Origin: Sneathiella sp. P13V-1
Lineage (GTDB): Bacteria > Pseudomonadota > Alphaproteobacteria > Sneathiellales > Sneathiellaceae
DNA length: 64,000 bases
Assembly (NCBI RefSeq): GCF_015143595.1
Contig: NZ_WYEU01000001.1
Coordinates: 1,364,001 to 1,428,000 of the forward strand
Direction of reading: 5' to 3'
In this document: piece after piece, positions 8,769-17,315 of the stretch
How the letters are laid out: every line of letters begins with the position of its first letter
Numbering within the stretch: position 1 is the stretch's first letter
Program-made: the position numbers and the translations under genes
Notes under the pieces: generated by a model
The model's database searches: none
The model's input: the letters and a program-made list of their open reading frames with translations, nothing else
What the model was told of the DNA's origin: nothing

Positions 8769-11018
8769 TTATTCTTTCTTGCTGGCAATCGCGAGTGGGG
8801 AGAGCCCCCAGGCGCAGACAACACCTATGACAATGGTTGATCCAATGGTTTGCAGAACCGGAATGGAGGAAAAAGACATTAATCCGAAGACGAGCACAGT
8901 GCTAAGTGCGGATAGTGTCACGGCTTTGTAGGCGCGGTCTCTGTCATCATCTTGTGACGCCATTTGAAAGAGCGCATAATCTGCTCCAAGCGCGAAAATG
9001 AGGAAGCCTGCGATGACAGAGAAGAAGGAGAGCCCTGGTGTCAAATAGGCAATTGCAAGCAAGGCAAGCAGTGTTGCAGCACTGGGGGCAACTAGCGCCT
9101 GAAGACCTTTTATGACACCAAATCGTATAATAAATATGAGATTGGCGAATATGATACCGGCGATTAAAGTTTGGGTGGCTTTCAGCCGCATCCGGGCCAT
9201 ATCTGATGTGTATTTTCGTGTCACGTCCAACTCTGTTGCCCAGGCGAATTTGCTCAAAAGCGGCGCGAGATATGCATCATTTGCTGAACCGGGAAGGATC
9301 ATCAGATGGGCTTGCTGATCGATTTCATTATGTTCAATTCTCAAACCCTGAATTTCCATCGGAAGCTGCCTTATCACCGCAGGGTCCAGTGACACAAAAG
9401 TCCGATCGGCTTCTAAATCTCCAATCATGGATAAGAGAGGTGCGGCCTCTTTTGTTGCCATAACCTCTTTTGTGAGGGAGGCTATTTCTTCTTGCCTTTT
9501 GAGCGAGGGCAGAAAGTCCGAAAGAGAAAGACTGACACGAAGCGATTGATCGCTTGCAATAAACAATTCAGCCTTTAGCTGTTCTTCTCTTTGTAGAATT
9601 TCTTCCGCAGAATTGCCCTGGATTAATACTATTCTGTTGCTGGAATTTGCTCCCAATTTGGAAATCTGTTGTTCCAGTTTATCAATTGCCTCAGTACTTA
9701 CACGCAGATTGCGAACACTGTCTGAAGAGGGGGCGTAGTTGAGCAACAGGAGTGCAGCAGAAAGAGCCGAAGCAAGACCCAAGGCAGGAAAAAGTGCAAT
9801 TGGTGTGAGAGTGATATGAAGCTTTCTGACACCGTTATGATCGCTGGAAGGGCTCTGTTTGGGATCAATAATCGATAAAATCGGCAGAAGGAAGAGAACA
9901 GTCAGCGCCGCCCCCACCACGCCAAAAGTGGAATAAACCGCAATTTGCTGCAGGAAAATCATATTACTGAAGAGCAGGGCGATAAAACCAATGATGGATG
10001 TGCCCGCGCCAAGGACCAAGCCAAGCCTGATACGCTCTGCCGTTACTGCCATGGGTTCGCTTAACCGCCGGGCAGCATAAAAATGTATGGCATAGTCCAC
10101 CACAACACCGATCAGACTGGATCCAAAGGCAACAGCGATAAGGTGCACTGTGTTGAATATCAGTAGGGTTGCGACCGCACCCGATAAAATGCCGCCAGTA
10201 ATAATCAGAAGGGCACCAGATATGACACGGGCTGACCGAAAAGCAAAAAGGAGCAGAAGGATAACGCCAACGGTTGCGCCTATTGACAGGAAAAGGGCTT
10301 CGGTTTTGGACTTCTCTGCAATTTGGTTCTCATAAAAGGGAGCGCCAGTTGCCACCAAAGAAAAGCCATCATGCTTCTTTGAAACGACGTTTAATACTTC
10401 TTTGAACTGCAGAAATGTTGCCTTTTTCGCATCTGGTGACAGGTCTTCTTGGAGCAATAGTGAAAGCTGAACATAATGTACTCCGTCCTCCCCCAGAAAA
10501 GAGGCGTTACCATTAGCCGCGAACATGTTGATCTGGGCAGTGGACAAGGCAAGTGGATCTTTTCTCAGTTGGTCAGCGGTTATTAGACTTCCCGGCAAAA
10601 ATAGCGATAGCAGTGTTCGCTGAATGAGGGAGGAGCCGTTGCCTGATTGCAGTTCTTTAAAGTCGTCCTCAGTGGCAATTAAACCTGCATTTTGCCGAAT
10701 AAAACGACTGAGGCGCGTAGCTTCTTCATCGCTTGCTTCCCTCACCGTCAGGTTGCTGAGAGTGTAGAGCTTTTCTTTCAGATGGGATAACCCAGAAATT
10801 AGTCGCGCTTCATCGGCATGGCCTGCAAATATACTGATTTGACGTCCGTTCTGAGCCTGAAGAGCCTCATAGGCAGAAACTTCAATTTCTTTCCGGTCCG
10901 AAGCTGGGAATAAAGCATTTATGTCAGCAGCGAAGCGGGTTTGCCCTGTCACAACAGACCAGATCGCGGCGGCGCTGAGCGCGAGCAGAATGCTTATGAT
11001 TATCCCCCTGATGATCAT
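8769..11018 (-). CDS. MMPL/RND-family lipid exporter, ApeM-like
   Basis: Inner-membrane transporter of about 749 residues built as two similar halves. Each half has one membrane helix, a large periplasmic domain and then a block of about five helices. The N-terminal helix is IIRGIIISILLALSAA; the second half starts near residue 405. RND-superfamily exporters of this kind move lipids or pigments using the proton gradient. With the LolA-like protein next to it and two lipoproteins it would form the export route for the aryl polyene lipid. The ATG at 11018 overlaps the LolA-like stop by one base (TGATG); a GTG one codon upstream (11021) is an alternative. Confidence 0.88.
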   Translation of the reverse strand: MIIRGIIISILLALSAAAIWSVVTGQTRFAADINALFPASDRKEIEVSAYEALQAQNGRQISIFAGHADEARLISGLSHLKEKLYTLSNLTVREASDEEATRLSRFIRQNAGLIATEDDFKELQSGNGSSLIQRTLLSLFLPGSLITADQLRKDPLALSTAQINMFAANGNASFLGEDGVHYVQLSLLLQEDLSPDAKKATFLQFKEVLNVVSKKHDGFSLVATGAPFYENQIAEKSKTEALFLSIGATVGVILLLLFAFRSARVISGALLIITGGILSGAVATLLIFNTVHLIAVAFGSSLIGVVVDYAIHFYAARRLSEPMAVTAERIRLGLVLGAGTSIIGFIALLFSNMIFLQQIAVYSTFGVVGAALTVLFLLPILSIIDPKQSPSSDHNGVRKLHITLTPIALFPALGLASALSAALLLLNYAPSSDSVRNLRVSTEAIDKLEQQISKLGANSSNRIVLIQGNSAEEILQREEQLKAELFIASDQSLRVSLSLSDFLPSLKRQEEIASLTKEVMATKEAAPLLSMIGDLEADRTFVSLDPAVIRQLPMEIQGLRIEHNEIDQQAHLMILPGSANDAYLAPLLSKFAWATELDVTRKYTSDMARMRLKATQTLIAGIIFANLIFIIRFGVIKGLQALVAPSAATLLALLAIAYLTPGLSFFSVIAGFLIFALGADYALFQMASQDDDRDRAYKAVTLSALSTVLVFGLMSFSSIPVLQTIGSTIVIGVVCAWGLSPLAIASKKE

Positions 11019-11596
11019 CACTGTTGTTTTTGAGCCTCATATTGAAATGCTTCCAAGGCTTCTGCCGTGGAGGAGGGGGAGATAACCTGATTGGAAAAAG
11101 CGATGCGATCGTAATCTCCTCTGGCTTTTTTGATGGTCAACAACTCTGTTGTCTCAGATCCTTCCACGATGATTTCCGTGACATATTCTTTGAGTCTGGA
11201 GTGTTTTGGGAGGAGCGTTGCTTTCCATTTGTTATCGACTTTACGGACGTCGACGGTGAAGTTTTTCGATAAACCTTCCCAGTCATTTGCCATTGCAGGG
11301 TAAATCATCTCTGAAATCACTTTGCCAACCCCGCCGGAACTGGATTGGGTGACTGCGCCATTTGCAATTTGGGTGATGCCATGTTCGTTCATAATTAATC
11401 GGCTTGGGAAAGGGGAGGTAACGACCCAGGCAAGACCCTTTTCCGGTATCAGGTGAAAATCACCAGAAGTTCTGAAAGGGGCTTCAAACCCCGCAAGGTA
11501 GCGGTCCTGATTAAACTGGCCAGATATGCTTTCCGCATTGGCTGAGCATGTGAAAAATAAAGCGACGACCGCTCCAAGGTAACCCCTTAGTTTCAT
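11018..11596 (-). CDS. LolA-like periplasmic lipid carrier, ApeL-like
   Basis: Secreted protein of 192 residues with a signal peptide (hydrophobic VVALFFTCSANA, cleavage near residue 21). The rest resembles LolA-type carriers: repeated amphipathic beta strands and a GDFHLIPEKGLAWVVTSPFP region. It probably ferries the polyene lipid across the periplasm from the MMPL exporter, by analogy with the LolA/ApeL proteins of related clusters. It overlaps the thioesterase gene by 4 bases and the exporter by one base. Confidence 0.85.
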   Translation of the reverse strand: MKLRGYLGAVVALFFTCSANAESISGQFNQDRYLAGFEAPFRTSGDFHLIPEKGLAWVVTSPFPSRLIMNEHGITQIANGAVTQSSSGGVGKVISEMIYPAMANDWEGLSKNFTVDVRKVDNKWKATLLPKHSRLKEYVTEIIVEGSETTELLTIKKARGDYDRIAFSNQVISPSSTAEALEAFQYEAQKQQ

Positions 11597-12015
11597 CTGA
11601 AAGCCTCCACTTTTTTATGGAGGATAGGCGGACTTTCAAACATCATTTCTTCTGTATCGATATGAACAGCGACCTGCTTAGTTTGAGCCTTAGTCAGTGT
11701 TTCGCCGCTGTCGGTATCGGTAATGAGATAATTGATAACCAGCCTGTTTTCATATTCTTTCAAGGTGGCTGTTACGGTTATGTTTTGTTTGAACTTGGCG
11801 GATCGGACATATTTAAGGCGCATGTCCACAATCGGCCAAGCATACCCAGAGTCCCTCATTTCTTCATAATTGTAATTCATCTTGTCGAGCAGGGCGCAGC
11901 GCGCTTTTTCCAGGAAGCGTGGATAATTTCCGTGCCAGACAATTTCCATCGGGTCCAGATGATAGAACTGTATCTTCAGATCAATGGATGCCTGAATTTT
12001 TGGGACATTATTCAT
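11593..12015 (-). CDS. Acyl-ACP/acyl-CoA thioesterase, 4HBT family, ApeK-like
   Basis: Hot-dog thioesterase of 140 residues related to YbgC/4-hydroxybenzoyl-CoA thioesterases: FYHLDPMEIVWHGNYPRFLE near residue 18 contains the conserved Asp and the H-x-N-Y-x-R-F-x-E pattern. It may release acyl chains or clear stalled intermediates from the carrier proteins. The frame is open further upstream to 12267, but that part lies wholly inside the acyltransferase gene and has no family resemblance; the ATG at 12015 gives the family length and an 8-base overlap with the upstream gene. Confidence 0.87.
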   Translation of the reverse strand: MNNVPKIQASIDLKIQFYHLDPMEIVWHGNYPRFLEKARCALLDKMNYNYEEMRDSGYAWPIVDMRLKYVRSAKFKQNITVTATLKEYENRLVINYLITDTDSGETLTKAQTKQVAVHIDTEEMMFESPPILHKKVEAFR

Positions 12016-12970
12016 TTGTGAGTTCCTTTGGTGGACTCCAGAAACGGAAGAAGTTGAACCACTGATCAGGATATTGAATGGCGAGGTCTTCCAGCCATTT
12101 TGCGTAGGATGCCGCCCATTTTTCGGCGCTGACCTGGCGATTGCGCCGCTCCAATACCAAGCGATCTGTGAGTTTCTGCCATTTAACGGAAAACCGCGCC
12201 CCTTCTCTGAGGCAAGCCACCAGGTAAACCGGTTTCTCCAGAATGTGCGCAAGCACATAGGGTCCAAGTGCGAAGGGGGCTTTCTCCCCCAAAAAAGGGG
12301 CCCAAATTATGTTCCCCCGCCCCAAGACAGGGGGGCGATCCGCGGCGATAACAACCCAGCCACCTTCATCGACGCTGGTTTTTAAGTATGCCGCCACATC
12401 AGGTGTGATCTCAGTAACCTCAATCAATCTTAACTGGGAAGTGGGATTAAATCGTGTCATGAGGCGATTAAAACGCTGGGCATGTTTGGTGTGAACAAGG
12501 ACGGTAACCGGGCGCTGATTGTTTAAGGACTTGAAAGCCCGCATCAGCTCCATATTCCCCAAGTGGGAGACAAACAACACGGCTCCTTTTTCTTCTGGAT
12601 CCAGCTCAAACAGACTTTCAAGTCCCCCTTCAATGGATATTTTTTCTCTTGTGATATCACCGCGCCATGCCGCCAGTTTATCCATCGCGGCTGTTCCAAA
12701 TTGAAGATAATTGGCAAATCCGGTCCAGAAGCCGGGCATGTTATTGCCGCTCCGCTTGGAGACTTTGGTTCTAAATTCTCTTACTGCTTCGCGCCCCTCA
12801 GAAGTCATAAAATAGAAGCTCAGAAGGACCGGCAGCATGAAAAGCCGACAGATGTGCCGCCCGGCAATTTTGTAGACGATAGCAAGAAAATTCAGCCCCC
12901 AAAAAGCGCCAACCTCTTCCACATCTGCCCAATGAGAATTTTTTGAATTATTGGTCGATTGGGGGGTCAT
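12008..12970 (-). CDS. LpxL/HtrB-like acyltransferase
   Basis: Membrane-associated acyltransferase of 320 residues related to lipid A lauroyl/myristoyl transferases. The H-x4-E motif is seen in SHLGNMELMRA, and an N-terminal hydrophobic segment lies near residue 40. In E. coli-type aryl polyene clusters this activity is, from memory, part of one bifunctional protein with the glycosyltransferase (ApeJ); here the two are separate, overlapping genes (4 bases). It probably attaches the polyenoyl chain or a second acyl chain to the glycolipid anchor. Confidence 0.87.
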   Translation of the reverse strand: MTPQSTNNSKNSHWADVEEVGAFWGLNFLAIVYKIAGRHICRLFMLPVLLSFYFMTSEGREAVREFRTKVSKRSGNNMPGFWTGFANYLQFGTAAMDKLAAWRGDITREKISIEGGLESLFELDPEEKGAVLFVSHLGNMELMRAFKSLNNQRPVTVLVHTKHAQRFNRLMTRFNPTSQLRLIEVTEITPDVAAYLKTSVDEGGWVVIAADRPPVLGRGNIIWAPFLGEKAPFALGPYVLAHILEKPVYLVACLREGARFSVKWQKLTDRLVLERRNRQVSAEKWAASYAKWLEDLAIQYPDQWFNFFRFWSPPKELTNE

Positions 12971-13707
12971 GCTTTCGCTCCCAATCTCAAGGTGATCAGG
13001 CGAAGTAACATGCCAAAGACAAGACGAGTATGCATGCGCGTAATCAGAATATTGTCTTTTACCACATCAAAGTTCGATGTGTTGTCTTCGGGGTAGATCA
13101 CCTTGGACGGGATCTCGATGACAGAAATGCCCCGCCAGAAAAGTCGCACCATGACCGACGTGTCAAAATCCATCCTTTGGCCGACTTTTTCCTCAGAAAT
13201 AACGTCCAGAGTTGGGGCAATGGGGTAGATGCGGAATCCACACATGCTATCTGTGATCTTGAAGGATAATGTTTCGACCCAAACGCAGACATGTGTAAAC
13301 CAACGCCCTATTTTGCGCCCCAGTGGCATACTGCTGTCATATACGGGTTTTGCCGTAACAAGGCAGTTGGGGTTGTCTCGGGCGCTGGAGATTAAGTTTG
13401 GCAGATCCTTTAGGTCGTGCTGACCGTCCGCGTCAATTTGCAGTGCATGAGAATGCCCCGCCGCTTTTGCATGCTGTAATCCAGTTAAAAACGCGGCCCC
13501 TTTTCCGCGATTAGCTTCATGCCGAAGAACAGTTACCTGTGCGTTTTCCAGGCCGATCTGATCAACGGTATCAGCGGTTATCTTATCTGAGCCATCATCC
13601 ACAATAATAACAGGAAGGCCCGCGTTTAAGACCTCTTGTACGACCTTATTCAATACCTTGTAGTGATTGAGTGTTGGGATGATGGCGCAGAGGCTGAAAC
13701 TACTCAT
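12967..13707 (-). CDS. GT2-family glycosyltransferase
   Basis: Glycosyltransferase family 2 protein of 246 residues, dolichol-phosphate-mannose-synthase-like. It shows IIVDDGSDK near residue 35 for nucleotide-sugar binding and the D-x-D motif in QIDADGQHDLKDLP near residue 92. It presumably adds the sugar of the aryl polyene lipid anchor at the cytoplasmic face of the inner membrane. Overlaps both neighbours by 4 bases. Substrate not determinable. Confidence 0.87.
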   Translation of the reverse strand: MSSFSLCAIIPTLNHYKVLNKVVQEVLNAGLPVIIVDDGSDKITADTVDQIGLENAQVTVLRHEANRGKGAAFLTGLQHAKAAGHSHALQIDADGQHDLKDLPNLISSARDNPNCLVTAKPVYDSSMPLGRKIGRWFTHVCVWVETLSFKITDSMCGFRIYPIAPTLDVISEEKVGQRMDFDTSVMVRLFWRGISVIEIPSKVIYPEDNTSNFDVVKDNILITRMHTRLVFGMLLRLITLRLGAKA

Positions 13708-15467
13708 GAAGCCTCCGGGTAAGACAGAAGGCCGGAGCTGTGCTCTTCGGAGGACCCATCAGAGCGTCTGCTTTGAAAGTGGAAAGAGAACTTGGTTTCA
13801 GATTTTCTTGTTAAAAGAAACTGGACTTCAGTTTCCGGAAAAATCAGTTTTTTGAACTTCAATTTATCTATTTTTGTAGGGTTACCCTTGATCGCGAAAT
13901 GCTTTGCGATTTGTTCCGCTGCCCAATGGATCTGGACGACACCGGGTAAGATGGGTGTATCCGTGAAGTGTCCTTGGAAATAATCCAGATCTGCAGGCAA
14001 ATTCAGCACGATTTCAATTTCATTTTCTGAAACTTGCTGTGAGATTTCTTCGAAACGAGTGTTGGTGAATTTTGATCTTGGTGCAGGCATGGCGCTCTCA
14101 TTTGCCTCGAATATTTTCTCAATGTCGGATGGCATGATTTTACTTTGCTGATTTCGTGGGATGCGTCCGACAAATCGCCAGCGTTTCGGCACAGACACCG
14201 CGTCTTCAAACTGCTTGAGATGGTCTTCAAAGACGCGCCCTGTCCGAAAACGTCCATTTCGATATAGAAAATCCTGGCCCTCAGTTGAAATCGTGGCAAC
14301 CGCCGCAAGTGACCTTTTACCAGAGCTCAACAGTTGGACGTGAACATCTTCAATCCACGGGTGTTCGCTTAAGATCCCTTCCAGCCTTGGAAGGGACACA
14401 CGCTTTCCTTCCACTTTGACAATTCTGTCCGCCCGTCCCAAGAGTGTAAATTCATCTTCAGTGTGAAGTTTGGCGATGTCGCCTGTTTTAAAGTCACCCT
14501 CTCCATCTGGCAGTAGGAGAGTGTTGACAATAAGGCAGCCTTGCTCATCCAGACGCAACCCCACCCCATCCAGCTTGGACCAGTTTTCATTTTCTCCAGA
14601 ATTGAATCTGTTGGCGATAGCTCCTGTTTCCGTGCTGCCATAAATCTCGAGTATCGGCGCATTAAGGAGTTTGGTAGCTTTTGCAGCATTTTCGGGCGGT
14701 AGAAAGCCACCAGCTGACAGCATGAGTTTTGGATTAATATTTAAGTTGCCGGTCTCCAGCGGGGACAGGCGACAAAGATGTGTTGGGCTGGTAACCAAAA
14801 TAAATGGCCGTTCTGCAGATGTAATTTCGTCAATCTCATCCCAGTTTTTGGCGGTATCTGCATGAAAAGGACGGCCTGAACATAGTGGCCACAACAGGCG
14901 GAACATGAGACCATAAATATGCTGATGGCTGGCAGTGGCGTGAACTTCTGCGCCCGCCACATTCGCACCGTGGCTTTGTTCCCAATAGGCGATCTCACGA
15001 TCTTTTTGATAGATGTATTTTTTGACTTCCTTTGGCTTTCCCGTAGAGCCTGAGGTGTAGAAAGTCATCGTGTAATTCTGAGGCACAGGTTCAGCTTGCG
15101 GCGAGACTTCACCATCATTCTGGAGAATATCATCTGACAACCGAATATGGTTGATATCAGGAGGGGACGTTTCATCGGTCAACAAGATATCAAAGCTGTC
15201 TGCAATTTCGCGAAGCGCGCCTTCTTGATTTGTTGCAGGATATACCGAAGGAGCATTGCCTTTAATCGCTGCCAAAATTGCAACAGCTTCAAGGGCAGAA
15301 GAGGTGCAGAAAATGCAAACTCTCTTTCCGGCAATTTGCTCTGAAAGTGTTTCAGCCGCTTTGAAAAGTTGGCGTCTGGATGTGATGCGATTGTTACGAT
15401 GAATGACCGCAGGTGTGCCATCTAATTCGCTGCACCAGATGTTGCTGAGAAGAGAAGAATGTTTCAT
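13704..15467 (-). CDS. AMP-dependent aryl-acid ligase fused to ApeI-like dehydratase
   Basis: Protein of 587 residues with two domains. Residues 1 to about 460 are an adenylate-forming ligase: P-loop TFYTSGSTGKPKEVKK near 135-150, EIYGSTETGAIA, TGDIAKL and LLGRADRIVKVEGKRV. Residues about 470-587 are a FabA/FabZ/ApeI hot-dog dehydratase with FQGHFTDTPILPGVVQ and its catalytic-type His at about 500. In characterised clusters the ligase (ApeH) activates 4-hydroxybenzoate and loads it on a carrier protein, while ApeI dehydrates the chain; here both are one polypeptide. No ammonia lyase is present in the operon, so a chorismate-derived hydroxybenzoate starter is the simplest inference. Confidence 0.9.
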   Translation of the reverse strand: MKHSSLLSNIWCSELDGTPAVIHRNNRITSRRQLFKAAETLSEQIAGKRVCIFCTSSALEAVAILAAIKGNAPSVYPATNQEGALREIADSFDILLTDETSPPDINHIRLSDDILQNDGEVSPQAEPVPQNYTMTFYTSGSTGKPKEVKKYIYQKDREIAYWEQSHGANVAGAEVHATASHQHIYGLMFRLLWPLCSGRPFHADTAKNWDEIDEITSAERPFILVTSPTHLCRLSPLETGNLNINPKLMLSAGGFLPPENAAKATKLLNAPILEIYGSTETGAIANRFNSGENENWSKLDGVGLRLDEQGCLIVNTLLLPDGEGDFKTGDIAKLHTEDEFTLLGRADRIVKVEGKRVSLPRLEGILSEHPWIEDVHVQLLSSGKRSLAAVATISTEGQDFLYRNGRFRTGRVFEDHLKQFEDAVSVPKRWRFVGRIPRNQQSKIMPSDIEKIFEANESAMPAPRSKFTNTRFEEISQQVSENEIEIVLNLPADLDYFQGHFTDTPILPGVVQIHWAAEQIAKHFAIKGNPTKIDKLKFKKLIFPETEVQFLLTRKSETKFSFHFQSRRSDGSSEEHSSGLLSYPEAS

Positions 15468-16048
15468 TCTGCCCCACTTTCATTTCGGCGAATTCTGAGA
15501 CGAAATGCATATTCCCCTGCAAATAGCAGCCCTGTCAGGCAGTATGAAATGAATCCATTATACACCGTCCATTGCTCCAACGTGCCATATGTCGCTGTCC
15601 AAAGCGCAATAGAGGCATTGATCGCGAAAAAAAGAATCCAGACGATCGTCACTTTTCTGGTGTATTGCACGCCACTTGGGGCAAGGTCCGGTTCTTTGAG
15701 GCGGGCTATCATCTCGATGATGGTCGGGGGGTTAAGTATTGACCAGAAAAACGCAAGGGCGAGCAAACAGCTGATAGCAACCGGATAGAATTTAAAGGAA
15801 ACGGCCCCCTTGAATAGAACACCCCCAAGAAGAAGCAGGAAAGCGATTACAAATGGCCAAAAAAGTCGGTTGTCTGATCGCATCGCGGATTTCATAAAAA
15901 CAAGACGCAATGCAAGCACCACAAGAATACCAATAATGAAAATGCCTGGGGGAAGGGATGTGAGACCGAAATACACAAGAAACGGGTAGCTCAGTCCCAA
16001 GATTATTCCGGCCCCTCCCAATAAGGCTTTAGCCTTTGGTGACAACAT
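15464..16048 (-). CDS. Integral membrane protein of aryl polyene clusters, ApeG-like (COG4648)
   Basis: Very hydrophobic protein of about 194 residues with five or six predicted membrane segments (for example IFIIGILVVLALRLVFM and VIAFLLLLGGVLF). It resembles the COG4648 membrane proteins found between the acyl carrier protein and ligase genes of aryl polyene clusters; function unknown. The ATG at 16048 overlaps the carrier-protein gene by 20 bases. A farther ATG at 16072 would overlap it by 44 bases. Neither has a strong ribosome-binding site, so the exact start is uncertain. Confidence 0.8.
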   Translation of the reverse strand: MLSPKAKALLGGAGIILGLSYPFLVYFGLTSLPPGIFIIGILVVLALRLVFMKSAMRSDNRLFWPFVIAFLLLLGGVLFKGAVSFKFYPVAISCLLALAFFWSILNPPTIIEMIARLKEPDLAPSGVQYTRKVTIVWILFFAINASIALWTATYGTLEQWTVYNGFISYCLTGLLFAGEYAFRLRIRRNESGAE

Positions 16049-16277
16049 TATGTATCTGGTCGACGACGTCATTTACCGTGCGGACTGATTTGAAATCGTC
16101 AGCATGTACTTTTTTACCGATAAGATCCTGAAAATTGACGATCAAATCAACCGCATCAATACTGTCCAGGTCCAGATCTTCTGCAAGAAGAGCATCCGGA
16201 GTGATCAATGCTTCGTCAACTTCAAAAAGTTCTACTAGAAATTCATTGAGTTTGGCTTCGATCTCATCGCGGGTCAT
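16029..16277 (-). CDS. Acyl carrier protein, ApeF-like
   Basis: Small acidic protein of 82 residues with the phosphopantetheine site DLDLDSIDAVDLI, Ser39 being the attachment residue. It should carry intermediates of the aryl polyene synthase. It overlaps the other carrier-protein gene by 4 bases (ATGA). The two carriers differ clearly in sequence, consistent with separate tasks such as starter loading and chain elongation. Confidence 0.93.
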   Translation of the reverse strand: MTRDEIEAKLNEFLVELFEVDEALITPDALLAEDLDLDSIDAVDLIVNFQDLIGKKVHADDFKSVRTVNDVVDQIHNVVTKG

Positions 16278-16546
16278 GCGCTTTCTCCCTGCGCCTTCAT
16301 TTCAGTAATGAAGTTTGCAAGCGTGTTCACATTCGCAAAATGTTCCGCTAGATCTTCTTTCTTGTTTTCAATCTTCACACCATATTTCTTCTGAAGAGCT
16401 ACTCCAAGTTCAAGTGCGTCAATTGAATCAAGACCAAGGCCTTCATCAAACAGGGCTTCGTTCTCGTCAATATCTGCGGCACTGATATCTTCCAGCTCAA
16501 GGGCTTTGATAATAAGCTCTTTGATTTCTTGTATGAGGTTATCCAT
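16274..16546 (-). CDS. Acyl carrier protein, ApeE-like
   Basis: Acyl carrier protein of 90 residues. The modification site is GLGLDSIDALELG with Ser41. By order it corresponds to ApeE, which in characterised systems accepts the aromatic starter from the ligase. Its start overlaps the end of the lysophospholipid-type acyltransferase gene by 8 bases. It needs a phosphopantetheinyl transferase; a candidate is encoded divergently at 18510. Confidence 0.93.
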   Translation of the reverse strand: MDNLIQEIKELIIKALELEDISAADIDENEALFDEGLGLDSIDALELGVALQKKYGVKIENKKEDLAEHFANVNTLANFITEMKAQGESA

Positions 16547-17315
16547 TTACTATTTTCTCCTCCAGCAATTCTTTGATTGCTGACGTCATTCGACGTGTGT
16601 TGAGAGAGTGTGTCTCTCCCTTGTTAAACAGGTCTGATGCCTCCAGTGGCTCAGTGAATTTTATTTTAAACGCCAATTTTGTCGGCGGAATGCGATACCA
16701 GGGTTCACCCTTTGCCAGCGTTGTGTGATTGCAGTGAAGGATAACAGGCATAATCGGCGCGTCACTTTCAAGAACGACATTTGCAACACCACGGTGCAGT
16801 TTTCCAAGAATTTCATTGGGACGGGTGCGCGTTCCTTCAGGGAAAATGATGAGATTTTCCCCTCGATCCAAGGCTGATTTACAATCAGAAATCAGCTTTT
16901 CCGGGTCCCGATCATTCTTCACATAATTTGCAGCCCTCATGACACCGCCGAGGAAGAAGTTATTCCATAGTTCATGCTTCACAATGCACTGCGCTTTATC
17001 CATTTGCGCCATCAGGATAACGGTATCCAGCAATGAAGGGTGATTGGCTATGATGACCGTCCCTTTTCGCCCGTTCAGAATATGGTTGTCTGTAACTTCA
17101 ACACTGATGACACCCAGAAATTCCAGTAGGAAGATATAGGCCTTAAAGGATTTATGAATTACCTTTTGGATGATTTCTGCTCTTCGAACCGGATTTTGAT
17201 AGAAGAGTTTTACAAAAGGGAAAACCGCAAGGGCAATAATAAGGCCGCCGATACCAAAAATCGCAAAGGCAATTCCTGTTCCGACTAGGCGCCACAACCA
17301 GTTGATCTTAGCCAT
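16539..17315 (-). CDS. PlsC-like 1-acylglycerol-3-phosphate acyltransferase, ApeD-like
   Basis: Membrane-bound acyltransferase of 258 residues. An N-terminal membrane segment is followed by ANHPSLLDTVIL (the H-x4-D motif, near residue 90) and FPEGTRTRP (substrate-binding block). It likely acylates a glycerol-type lipid, possibly the anchor of the polyene. The ATG at 17315 starts right before the family-like sequence and overlaps the upstream gene by 8 bases; an ATG at 17354 would add 13 residues lying inside the upstream gene. Confidence 0.88.
   Translation of the reverse strand: MAKINWLWRLVGTGIAFAIFGIGGLIIALAVFPFVKLFYQNPVRRAEIIQKVIHKSFKAYIFLLEFLGVISVEVTDNHILNGRKGTVIIANHPSLLDTVILMAQMDKAQCIVKHELWNNFFLGGVMRAANYVKNDRDPEKLISDCKSALDRGENLIIFPEGTRTRPNEILGKLHRGVANVVLESDAPIMPVILHCNHTTLAKGEPWYRIPPTKLAFKIKFTEPLEASDLFNKGETHSLNTRRMTSAIKELLEEKIVNG

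Noticed and set aside
12016-12267. N-terminal extension of the thioesterase frame
   Set aside because: It lies entirely within the acyltransferase gene in another frame; the 140-residue version has the family length.
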